Shown: positions 32,465-42,418 of the stretch, one piece after another
Layout of the letters: each line of letters starts with the position of its first letter
How positions within the stretch are numbered: position 1 is the stretch's first letter
Source: Struthidea cinerea
Lineage: Eukaryota > Chordata > Aves > Passeriformes > Corcoracidae
Reading direction: 5' to 3'
DNA: 64,000 nucleotides
Assembly (NCBI GenBank): GCA_013397865.1
Contig: VZTI01004331.1
Span: 275,093 to 339,092 of the forward strand
Notes under the pieces: model-generated
The model's database searches: none
The model's input: the letters and a program-made list of their open reading frames with translations, nothing else
Told to the model about the DNA's origin: nothing
Made by a program: the position numbers and the translations under genes

Positions 32465-32770
32465 CAGAATCACAGAAGAATTTAGGTTGGAAAAGACCTC
32501 CAAGATCGTTGAATCCAACCTTTGATCCATCATCACCTGGTCCACAGCCCAGAGCACTGAGTGCCACGTCCAGGCCTTCCTTGGACACCTCAAGGGATGA
32601 GGGCTCCAAACCTCCCTGGGCAGCCCCTTCCAATGCCTGACCACCCTCTCCATGAGGAAATTCCTCCTGATGTCCCACCTGAAGCTGCCCTGGCACAGCT
32701 TGAGGCCAATTCTTCCTGCCTTGTCCCTGTTCCCTGGGAGCAGAGCCTGGGTCCTGTCAGGGAGTTGTGG
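32465..32770 (-). mobile_element. CR1 LINE 3' fragment (group ii)
   Basis: Minus-strand copy from GCAGAATCACAGAAGAATTT through AGGTTGGAAAAGACCTCCAA, CCCAGAGCACTGAGTGCCAC and CCCTCTCCATGAGGAAATTC to CCTGTCAGGGAGTTGTGGAG. Confidence 0.96.
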
Positions 32771-33281
32771 AGAGTGAATCCACACTGCACTGGAAGGAGG
32801 GATACAGAGACACCTTTACGTGTCCTTCTGGCTGCCACGGCTCGTGTCCACCAGTGTCTCCCTCACACAGACCCTAAACTTTGTGTCTTTCAATCAGTCC
32901 TGCCCTGTTGACCTTTGCAGGTCACCGTTCCTCTGCGATGAAGGAAATCATCAAACAATGTAGGAAAAACTCCTTTTCAAACTCGTCCCTCGGAGCCTGA
33001 GGGCAACTTTTGTCATCCTTTCACTTTCTCCCATCTGATGTTTACCTTGGGAGGAATTGCAGCTCCAACATCTTAGTGGAGCCTTTGGGATTTTGGGGGA
33101 GGTCAGGTACCTCTTGACAGAACTTTGGTGCATTACCTTGTTTTCCAGAACCTCGTGCCTACAGCCTTGGCCCTGAGCTCTGTGGTCACCACGAAACCTT
33201 GTCCAAATCTTTACAAATAAGATCTGAAAGGCAACAAGAGCCCAACGCGAGCTTTAATGCAAAAAAAAAGCGAGCTTTAAT

Positions 33282-33344
<63 letters not shown>

Positions 33345-33927
33345 TTCCCTGCTTTTATCCTGTCCCTGATTTTCTTTCCCTTTTAAAAAGAATTTTACTT
33401 CACTTTAAAGATGCCATTTTTTCTGAATGAAAATTAACCTTTTGCCTGATTTGTGAGACACTGTCAGGAAATACACAAGCTGCCCAAATGTTCTTTGCTA
33501 CTTGCCTTAAATCGATAAAATGGTAATTGTCAAGGCTGGGCAAGAGTATTAAATTAAGAAGACCTGAACTCCTGTATGGAAGAGACCTTTTCATTTCACC
33601 ATGTTAGCCCTGTAAGGAGACCCAGAGCTTGTGTTTGTCCAGGGAATCTCTTGCAGAAAGACATTTAGCTTTGAACTCCAGAAGTGAAGCAAGAGAGAAC
33701 TCCACTGCCTTCAGAGGATTTCACTTCCACTGTGAAAAAAAAGAGACTTCATTTTTTCATTCCACTTTATCTGGCTTTAATTACCGTGGAGAGAACACCA
33801 AAGTTCCCCCTATAATCCAGAAAACCCCCCCTCCTCTGTTTTTCTTGCTCAGGTGAAGATGCCCTGTGCTGATGTCTCTGCTGTGCTGGCTCTTGCCAGC
33901 CTCACTGGAGATGAGAGGAAAAATCAG
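32771..33927. other. No gene seen; contains a long poly-A
   Basis: Apart from the poly-A (see 33247-33339), no feature recognised. Around 33400-33800 the sequence is AT-rich and unique-looking. Confidence 0.5.
33247..33339 (+). repeat. Duplicated unit ending in poly-A, second copy 56 A long
   Basis: The unit GCGAGCTTTAATGC plus an A run occurs twice in tandem. The first run is 9 A (33261-33269), the second 56 A (33284-33339). This could be slippage in a retro-tail. No AATAAA is seen close upstream and no parent gene is recognised, so a retrocopy is not supported. Length may vary or be misassembled. Confidence 0.9.
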
Positions 33928-34370
33928 AATCGTGGAATGGTTTGGGCTGGAAGGAACCTTAAAGACATCTAATTCCAGCCTGTGCCATGGGCAGGGACAC
34001 CTTCCACTATCCCAGGGTGCTCCAAGCCCCGTCCAGCCTGGCCTTGGACACTTCCAGGGATCCAGGGGCAGCCACAGCTTCTCTGGGCACCCTGTGCCAG
34101 GGCCTCACCACCCTCTGAGGAAAGACTCTCTTCCATATTTCTAACCTCAATTCCCTCTCCTTCAGTTTGAACCCATTCCCCTTGTCCTGTCACTCCAGTT
34201 CCTGATGAAGAGTCACCCTTTGGATTCCTGGTCCGTTCAGATTCTGCCGTGTGCTGTGAGGTCTCCCCACAACCTTCTCCTCTCCAGGCTAAACAGTCCC
34301 AGCTCTCTCAGCACATCTCCACAGGAGAGGTGCCCCAGTCCCTTTACCAACTTGATCTCTGGTAGCTCTG
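33928..34370 (-). mobile_element. CR1 LINE 3' fragment, about 440 bases, diverged 5' half
   Basis: Minus-strand copy beginning AGAATCGTGGAATGGTTTGG. It is clear to CTGTGCCAGGGCCTCACCAC and then more diverged, with CCCTTGTCCTGTCACTCCAG, CTCCTCTCCAGGCTAAACAG and CCCAGCTCTCTCAGCACATC still recognisable. The CAATATCCCATCTAACC block has decayed. Confidence 0.93.
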
Positions 34371-36423
34371 GTAGGAAACACCCAGGAGAAAAGAGGGGAT
34401 TCCCTTCCCTGCCAGTAACTGGGCTTGAGAAGAGCAGAGGCAACTGAAGTTGACAGAAAACTGCTTTACTTTGCTGTCCCTTCTAACTGGGGCTCCCCTG
34501 CTGTCTGTAGGTGCATCCCCCCTTTCTGGCATTCAAGAAGAACCCAGAACAAGTTGTTGTTCAACACCACCCCACAGAAACATCCTCTTGTACCTCCCCA
34601 CCTCCTTCACAAGCTGCTCTATGGCCCTCAGGAGCTCAGGCCCCTTCTGTGCAGGGCCAAGCTCTGCCCTGGAGACAGGACAACCATTTCTGTCCCGCTG
34701 GAGCTGGAGGTCACAGTGTCTGCTGCTGTCCCCATCCCGCTGCCTCTGCAGCACAGCAGGAACCACGCTGTGCCTGGGAAACACAATCCCCACCCCCTGA
34801 TCCCGAGGCCACCTCAAACGGAAAATCACAAATGCCATCAGGAATAACCCCGGGGCTGAGGAAACCTCGCAGCGGAGGCAGGCTCCACTGCCTGCTAATT
34901 AGTCTGATCACCAGGGTGAACTGAGTGCTGCTCCTGAAATCCTGTTCCCAGTACTCCCAGCTTTGCTTAACTGGGAGCTCCAGAGCTGCTGCTCCAGCTG
35001 CAGACCGAGCTCGGGCTCGCTTGCAGGGAGGTTTCCTGTGTGAAGACACACGAGGTGATGATGCTGTCCTGTGCTGGTGGCATTCCCATAAACCTTCCAC
35101 ACTCAGGGCCATCCTGAACATGGATACCGGCTGGATGGAGAGCAGGGCACCAGGGCTTGTTGCTCCAGTTCGGATGGGGGATTTAAAACACAACCCAAAA
35201 GGCAGCACAGCATTTACTGCCACGTCGATTGATTGTGTAAAGCAAAGAAAAACTCAGTTCTTGTGGATTTTTTTCCCTAAGAAAATGCTTTCACTCCTCT
35301 GCCTCGGTGCACCTGAGCGACCCTCGTATCGCTGAGCAGGTAAATTCCAATCTCTCAAGGGCAGAGCTTCATCCAAAGCTCACCAAAGTCTGTGAGGGCC
35401 AGGAGATGTTAGACCTGGCTGTGCCAAACTGCTGAGAGTTCACTGGAGCACATCTCGGAATTGTTCCCTGCTTTCTCCTACCCCTGCCAGACCAACGCTT
35501 GCTTTTATTTGCTTATCAGGTCGGTAGATATGAATTCACAAATCGATAGGAAAGATAAGATCATAGAGGGAGTCAATACGAACCAAAAAGCAGTGGGGAG
35601 AAATGGAATGTGATTATTGTTCACAAGAAGATTCATACACCATCAAACAGAGACGCTGTGGGTTCCTAAACCTCCTGCAACACTTTTTGTGGTCTCTGCT
35701 CTCTGGGACATCACAAACGAGCTCTTGCCACCATCAACACCTGAAGAATTTCCAACTGCCTCCTCAAATTTTACTCAAGTAGGGACTGCAGTGGCTGATT
35801 CAAATAGGTTTGACAAAATCTTCTTTATTCTGCTTTTTTTTTCCTCCCCCCCTAGGGATAAGTGTTTTCTTTTAATAACATTTAATCAACCCATTGCAGG
35901 ATAACATCCATACAGCACAGAGAGGGATTCAGGCATGCAGACGTCAGAGCTGCAGAGCTGGGGTTGGAAGTTCCACTCCAGCAATGGACAGGTGTGGTGG
36001 GACAAGATGACTTTTAGGAAATTTTCCCCCATTTTTCCCTGCAAATCTACCCTGTGAGCACTCCCTGGGATGAGATTCTTCACCTTTCCAGTGCCCTCTG
36101 CAACCCTGGTATTTCAAACAGCCCCAGGGAATTTGGGGACAGAGTCAGCACAGAGCTGCTCCCACCAGCACTTACTGACTGTTGCCTCCTTGTCTTCTCT
36201 AAAATGAAATTCCATATTATCTGCTGATATTTGGGCTTAGCCCTCACTGGGAAAAGGGGAAGATCTTAAAACACACAAGCAATGCTATTCAGTCACAAAG
36301 AAACAGCTGAAATTGCTCAGTTTGGACTCTGCTGAAAGGGCTCAGCAGCTGATGGCTGAAGAGACTTCCCCATCGCAGAAAAAAAATAATTCTTAGCTGT
36401 GGAGAAAAAGCAAAATTTTTTGG
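34371..36423. other. No gene seen
   Basis: Two kb without a recognised repeat. Overlapping open frames of 136-170 codons on both strands at 34425-35335 reflect high GC; none has a recognised domain or a convincing splice context. Confidence 0.5.
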
Positions 36424-36490
36424 AGAATCATTAAATATTCTAAGTTGGAAGGGACCCACAAGGATCATAAAGCCCAAATCCTGGCCCTGC
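36424..36490 (-). mobile_element. CR1 LINE 3' fragment, short (group iv)
   Basis: GAATCATTAAATATTCTAAG, then TTGGAAGGGACCCACAAGGA and a CCAAATCCTGGCCCTGCA block. Same group as 60692-60757. Confidence 0.88.
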
Positions 36491-39400
36491 AACCTCAAAA
36501 CCCCCCACCAAGAGAGGGTTACGCTCTCCTGTGCATGTTGTCAGGAACATTTTTATTGTGACTTCCTCTCTGTAATTCTTTTTTTCCTATTGTAAGCAGC
36601 TTTGGAATAATATGCTTAAATCTAATAATGAAATCAGAAAAGGGGTCATCCTCATTAAAAGCAGCTGACAAATCTACACACAGCCTTATACAACATCCTC
36701 CGATTCTGCCAGGGAAGGGTGGTGTGAGGAGATGTCCCCTCTGACACGTTCAGCCAGCAGCCTTCCATGAAAATGTTTATTTGGGTTCCTAGAACACATA
36801 CAAGATGGTTTTGCTCTTGGGAGAAGGTGTGAGTTCCCATAAGGAGCTGAAAGCTGGGTGTCTTCACTCCCAGCCCTGACCAGGCTGTGAACTGGGACAA
36901 CAGCTGTCAAAATCTTGGCAAAATGTGCTGAAAGGTGATGAAAGGAAGACTTTGGGAGTCGCAAATGTTTCTCTGTCATTCCCTGAGTCTCCAAACCACA
37001 CGGAGATTGTTTCCCTACTCCAAAGTCAGGGCTCGTGTCTCCCGTGCTCCTCACCAGTCGCAGCCTCGTTGCTTTTCCTTCCCTCCTGCAGCTTTTTTGC
37101 CAAAGATGGATACTCAGTCCCCTAAAAACACCAGCCTTGGGAAATCCACCTGCACAATCCCAGCCTTCCAGCACAAAAGTCATCGTGGTCCCTTGATATT
37201 GGTAAAGCTGGATCTCAGCGTTGGCCTGGCTGTCCCATCAAGGGACAGACTGATCGGACGTTGTGGGGACACAGTGAGCTGCTCTTCCAGACGTTCCGTG
37301 CTTCTTCCCAAATATTTTCACTCAACTCTCACCCAGCTGGGCTCGTACTGGTGGAGCAACCGACCCACTGTGAGTCTGCTGGTTCACCCAGCCGTGAATC
37401 CAGGTGGCTCTAACTGGGACCAGCGTGAGGAGAAAGCCCTCAGGCCTGGTTTGATGTGAGTCCACGTCCATCTGTTGTTTCTGCAGGCCACCCCAGCGTG
37501 CCTTTCCACGGCAAGCCGCCTTGTGAAATAATTCCCAGCAGAGCGAGGACGTTGCCAAACGCCAGCGCTGGGACCGAGCGGCGTCACTGCAGCTGGAGAT
37601 CTTCTGGTGTTTTATGGGTTCAGAGAGAATGCACAGCACAAAACGCTGCAGAATTTCTAGGAAAATGCCTCTGTTGACAATTCACGAGAAAGAAACGTTT
37701 CCTCTGGTGCAGGGCGCTCGGCATGCCCCAGCTTTCACGGCCCAAAGCAAGCCCAGTTTGAGAGCACCACACTCCTCCCTCGCTTCCAGCCTTGGGCCCA
37801 TCTTGCCACCACATCTGGCAAGGTGAAATGTCACCCTCAGGGTGTCCTGAGGGCCACACTGGCAGACCCAAGTGCGGCTGGCCAGCTGCTGGAACGGTCC
37901 AGGATACGCTGCAGCCATACATCGGTATCAAAGTGTGTCATGATGGCACCACTTCCTCTAAAGCAATGACAGCAAGGTGGCTGCAAGTGGACTCAGCCTC
38001 AAACCCCTCCAGAGTCTGGCTCCTGGCTCGAAAGCCAAATTTTCCCAAGACGCCATGCACAGACCCACTGTTCCCATCCAAGTTGTGCTCCTGCTAACTG
38101 GATAAAGACAGTTCGAGATAAAATACAACCAACTTTCAGAGAGGCTGCAGCTCACAATTCTGCCTTTAAAAACGTATTTTACAACCCCACCATCCTTGAT
38201 TTCCAGGAACTCATGAATAGAGAGGATATATTGTTCTTGGTAACTAAATAGTATCATTAAAACCATTATGAATCTTGCAAAAATCATTCCTGTCTACCTA
38301 ATTTAATCTTGGAACAATGACTGTTATTAACTTGTCTCATGCTGTTGCCATTTGAGATGATGGCCCTGCATGCGCGGGGAGCTATTACAGGATCCAGTTT
38401 TTGGAAATGTGCATTGCTCTTAAGTGCTCGAGTGCCTCTCCTTCAGGGAGCTCCCGGGATTTATCCGTTCCAGGGCAGTGTGGTGAAACTGAAGAAGAAA
38501 ATGAGGAGATCAGGGGGTAACAGAAAGCTTAACTCCTGTCCTTATCGTATAGGTAAGAGTCTCGTGGCTGAGCTTTCATGCTCAGCTACACAAGAGATCC
38601 ATCGGAAATTCTCCGTGTTATTGACAACGACATCGCTCCATGGGGCTTCCCCAGGGTCTGTAAAAGGCTTGATGTCCTCAGAAATGTGGTCACTCCCAGC
38701 TGTCTGTAAGAAATGGTGCATTTTTGAAGCCTCCAAGGTTCAGCCAGCGTTGGCTCCGTTACCCTCGGGCTCTGTCTCACAAGTGCTCAGCTGCAGAGGA
38801 GAGAAAAGGAGCCGCCGTCTGTTCCCACCCTCGGACCAACACCGCGCGTCCCCAGACCTCACCCCAAAACTGTGCCACGTTCAGCAGGCAGCACTCCCTG
38901 AGAGTGTGGCTGCGTGACCTCCCCCTCCACACAGCTTGATGGAACAGGCCTCATTTCCTTTGGAAACTGGCTTCTAGGGGGAAAAAATAAAAATCCTCTA
39001 CCTGTTTCCCTCATTCCTTGGTAATAAAAAAATCAGTGAATTATTTCCCTGATCACAGAGTTGAGATGAACCAAATGAATTCATTGGAGTCCCCCAAATA
39101 AAAAGAATAATAAATATGAAGTCTGCTGTACTTTGGGATGAAATCACTGCAGATCTGAGCTTCAGCAGAACGTGTTCCATGTGCCTGCAGAGAGCAGGGT
39201 GGGACTGGGGCTGTGGTTCCCCTCTGTCCTGCTGAAGGTGCTAAATGTGTCTTCACCCAATTCTCATTTCTCTGCTGCAAAAAATGTTTATTCTCTCCAT
39301 TACAGGGGCAAATAACAGCAGTTTCCAGGCATCTCCAGCAGGAAGGAATGGTGTTGGTGGTGTAAAAATGAGAAAATAGGAAACATCGGAGTACTTTTCT

Positions 39401-39798
39401 AACACAACGGGGTGTGATATCTGGATGTAGATGTTATTCCTGTCCCACTCCTCCCTGGTGTAACCTTTTACCCGTTTCTCCAATTCCAGAGCCACAAAAC
39501 TACGAATTTTCTCAAGTTTCACAAGAACAGACACCTGAGCAGAGGTCAGAGACCTCAGAAATCTCCTATACATCCCATGGGATGCCCTTGTGGGCAGCAA
39601 CACGCGACCCCAAACCTATAGGAAAGCAGACATCCTTGTGCAGTGATTGGCAGAACTGTTTGATTTTCAATCTGGTTTTCTATGAGAGGGCTTAAGAAGG
39701 CCAGAATTCTGCTCTGGATGTAGGTGGTCGCAGCAGAGCTGCCGAGATGTGTGGGGACATCATCAGAGAGCCACCGATAACGCTCTCGTGAAGTTATC
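36491..39798. other. No gene seen; left part of a CR1-free domain
   Basis: No transposon match. A CpG cluster (about 12 CpG in 110 bases) lies at 37490-37600. A splice-site pair is listed at 38447-38552. Sequence 38280-38440 looks conserved by composition. Several GC-rich open frames (up to 192 codons at 38339-38917) have no recognised domain. Confidence 0.45.
38447..38552 (+). other. Weak candidate exon (splice-site pair only)
   Basis: An acceptor (GCCTCTCCTTCAG ending at 38446) and a donor (ATAG then GTAAGAGT at 38553) enclose 106 bases. The frame that starts at 38339 stays open across it and on to 38917 (192 codons). The encoded lysine-rich peptide is not recognised. Chance is a sufficient explanation. 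Confidence 0.13.
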
Positions 39799-39803
39799 GA
39801 TGC

Positions 39804-40477
39804 TGTCATTGAAAACTGCAAGACAGACCCCAAACAGGGACTGGAAGAGAGAGCAGTACTGACCCATGGGCAAGGACCTTCTCATCAGATGGAAAATGCA
39901 AAGCCGTTTATTGCGCAGTCAGAATTCCCTAAATCCCAGCACCCAACAGGATATAACACCATATAAACAGGAAAGATGTTCCCCACAGTGTCCCCCAATC
40001 ACCTGGGGCATTGCACAGACTTTACCTATTATGGTAATAGGCAAACAATGCCCTATGAGGCCACAAACTACAATTAACACTTCTCACAGGCCCAGTCTGT
40101 CCATAAACACACAATCCTCTCTCAGTCCATCCCCGGTGACCTGGATGCACTCCCAGGGTCACCTCCGGGCCCAGGACAGAGCCCCTCTCTCTGATCCTCA
40201 GGGCCCGTCTCTCCACCACCACCCAGTGCACTCCAACAAGTGAGAGCAGCCAGAGGAAATCCCCCTTGATGGGTGACCTGATCTCTGATTCGAGCCCAAC
40301 CAGCCCACTGGAAATGAGCAGCACCACTGAGTCAGGGCCGGCGTGCTCCAGGGCTGAGCTCATTTCCATGCTGGGTGGGAACTTATTTTCACGGTGGAAT
40401 TCTTGCATTTCGGTAATTAGGAGTTGTTCTGCCAAGCCAAGGGGTCGGAGGATGTGCCCTCCCCGTCCCTGGGCACA
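39804..40477 (-). mobile_element. Probable solo LTR (ERVL-like)
   Basis: On the minus strand a 674-base element runs from TGTGCCCAGGGACGGGG to CAATGACA. It is flanked by a 5-base direct repeat GATGC (39799-39803 and 40478-40482). An AATAAA signal (TTTATT at 39907-39912) lies about 105 bases before the 3' end with TATA-like sequence about 55 bases upstream of it, the layout of an LTR. A 5-base duplication fits class III (ERVL). The borders were chosen by eye among several TG/CA options and no second copy is in the window. The long minus-strand open frame here (183 codons) is not a gene. Confidence 0.5.
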
Positions 40478-41840
40478 GATGCTCAGCCAGGGAGGTGCCA
40501 GTGCAGGGAGCAGCTCCGGCAGGAACATGGAATCACCTGCAGGAAGCAAAATTGGAATGATAAAAACCTTCACAGCCAGGATATAAAGGAAAAAACAACT
40601 TTCCTTCTAGTGGAAGGCTCTGATACCTGCAACTGGGCAGATCAAAGTGAAGAGAGGTTAAAACACAGCTGTGGCAAAGCTTTGCAACTGCAAGGAAGTT
40701 TTTTGAATATATTTTGAGCCCCAGGATAAGGAGCAGGCGATGAAAATTTGCACCTGTAACACATCCCCAGGTCCCATAACACAAAAGAATGAGATGCTGT
40801 GTCATTTAATGCCACTCAAATAGGTGCTTGGGTGGGTATTTCCCCCCCTCAAAATACGAGATTAAAGCCTCTGCCTGAGGTACAGAGTCTGTAATGATAA
40901 TGACCAGTTATTTTTAATACGATTCCTTGAAATTTCCCATTTTATTTAACAGGAGACAAAGGATAAAGAATATCAGGGCAAGAATTTATTCTTAGGAAGT
41001 AGCAGCAGCGTGGGCCTGGACCAGACATCCTCATCACAACCCCAAGAGCATCCCTTGGGGATAACACTGAAAAAAAATAGGCAAATAAGGACTAAAAGCA
41101 AACCCAAACATATGTTTTAAGCTCTCCCTACTAGGGAGTCCCCAAAACACCTCACAGACATAACTCCCAGTCCCTTTGGAGGTCGTTCACCTCAGTTATC
41201 ACTCCCTGTGGTTTTTCTCAGCACCTCCAATCCCTAGAGGAGGAATTTCTGGCAAAAAGCCCTTTTTCTGCCCAAGTGAACCCATTTTCCCCATCAGGCT
41301 GCCCAACACCGCCTGTGCAACCCCTTCCCAACCCTGCCCCACCCTGCTCCAGGGGTGTTTTCAAACCCCAGGAGGATTTCAGGGAGCAGCAGCTGAACTT
41401 CACCCCCAGAGCACCAAACTGAACATCTCCAGCTGCTCCTCCTGGACCCTTCTCCCTGTCTGGAGGGGGAAACACTGCCTAAACACTAAAGAATTGAATA
41501 TTAAACCTCCCCTGGTCAAAGGCTGGTCATTCCTGGGCTGTTGGACCACTGAGCTTCAAGCCAGGCAGCTGAGGAGCTTCCCCCACCCCAAAGTGTAAAT
41601 GAATTTACAGGAAATGGCTGAGGGTAAAGGGGAGGGTGGGTGGAGAGCTTGTTTTCCTCCCCACCCTCGTTAGAGGCCTTGACCTCCTTCTTGTGTGCCC
41701 TCTTCTCGTCTCCGGGGTGGAGAGGAGATGTTTTTCCGGGGTTTGTGGTGATGAATGGGGTGACCCCTCTGGGAGCCAGCAGAAAAGGAGGAGAGGGTGA
41801 GGGCTGCATCCTTCCCCCCTGCCCCCCGAGCCCTGGGAAG

Positions 41841-41898
41841 ATGAAAACTGAGTCAAAGGAGGTTCTGCCTAATGGAAATGGGCTCTCTGTCCAGCAAG
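41841..41898 (+). other. Candidate first coding exon (Kozak ATG plus strong splice donor)
   Basis: An ATG in good context (GGGAAGATGAAA, A at -3) opens a frame MKTESKEVLPNGNGLSVQQ and runs 58 bases into AAG|GTAAGT, a near-consensus splice donor at 41899. The sequence upstream is GC-rich and C-rich like a 5' leader, and the frame is also open upstream to at least 41640. I do not recognise the peptide as the start of any known protein, and no partner exon is seen. It could be an alternative first exon of a gene whose other exons lie outside the window, or chance. Confidence 0.25.
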
Positions 41899-42345
41899 GT
41901 AAGTTCTGATTTTTGTATTTTTGTCTTTTTGCTGATTAATTTTGTCTCTTTGTGGCTGTTCGAAGTAGAGGGAGGTGCTGCGAGCGAAGCTGGAATCTGT
42001 TGAGCGGCTTGGTTAGAGGCTTCTGTTTGGGTTTTATCAATTTATTTCGATGTTTAAGGATTTAGGGTTTTTTAAAATCTGTTCTTGAGGAGTCCTGGTT
42101 GCCTTTTCTAAGTAAAAGCAACGCTCAGGGGTGCTGACTGTGGAGACCTCGCTGTGAAGGGAGGAGGGTGAAGGAGCAAAGCTGTGGGATGGTGTGAAAC
42201 AATGGAAGGGACCCTCTGGAGCTGCAAATTTATTCCCCTGGAACCCAGAGGCTGAGGTAGGGGGTGTGGATTTCTTGAGAGGTCTTCCAGTATCAAGCTG
42301 CTACTAAAAAAACCACCCCACTCTGTTGTGTATCCCACAGCCGAC

Positions 42346-42418
42346 TTTTATTAATAAGACACCACTATTTTTAATTTTCACATATCCTCAGAGTATTTTT
42401 AATTAATAAAACACCACT
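42346..42418 (+). repeat. Short direct duplication, AT-rich
   Basis: A unit of about 21 bases (TTAATAAGACACCACT at its core) recurs 51 bases downstream as TTAATAAAACACCACT. It is a local duplication, with no known element recognised. Confidence 0.7.

Noticed and set aside
38339..38917. 192-codon plus-strand open frame
   Set aside because: No recognised domain, no Kozak context of note and overlapping open frames on the other strand; only the splice-site pair inside it was kept, at low confidence.
39253..39603. 116-codon minus-strand open frame with a REEW-like word recalling KRAB domains
   Set aside because: The resemblance is limited to a few residues; the rest of a KRAB box is absent, and no zinc fingers are nearby.
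40285..40310. GATTCGAGCCC, resembling a tRNA T-arm
   Set aside because: No acceptor stem, D-arm or anticodon arm at the right distances; the segment lies in a probable LTR.
40022..40573. 183-codon minus-strand open frame
   Set aside because: Mostly inside the probable LTR at 39804-40477, which is non-coding sequence.
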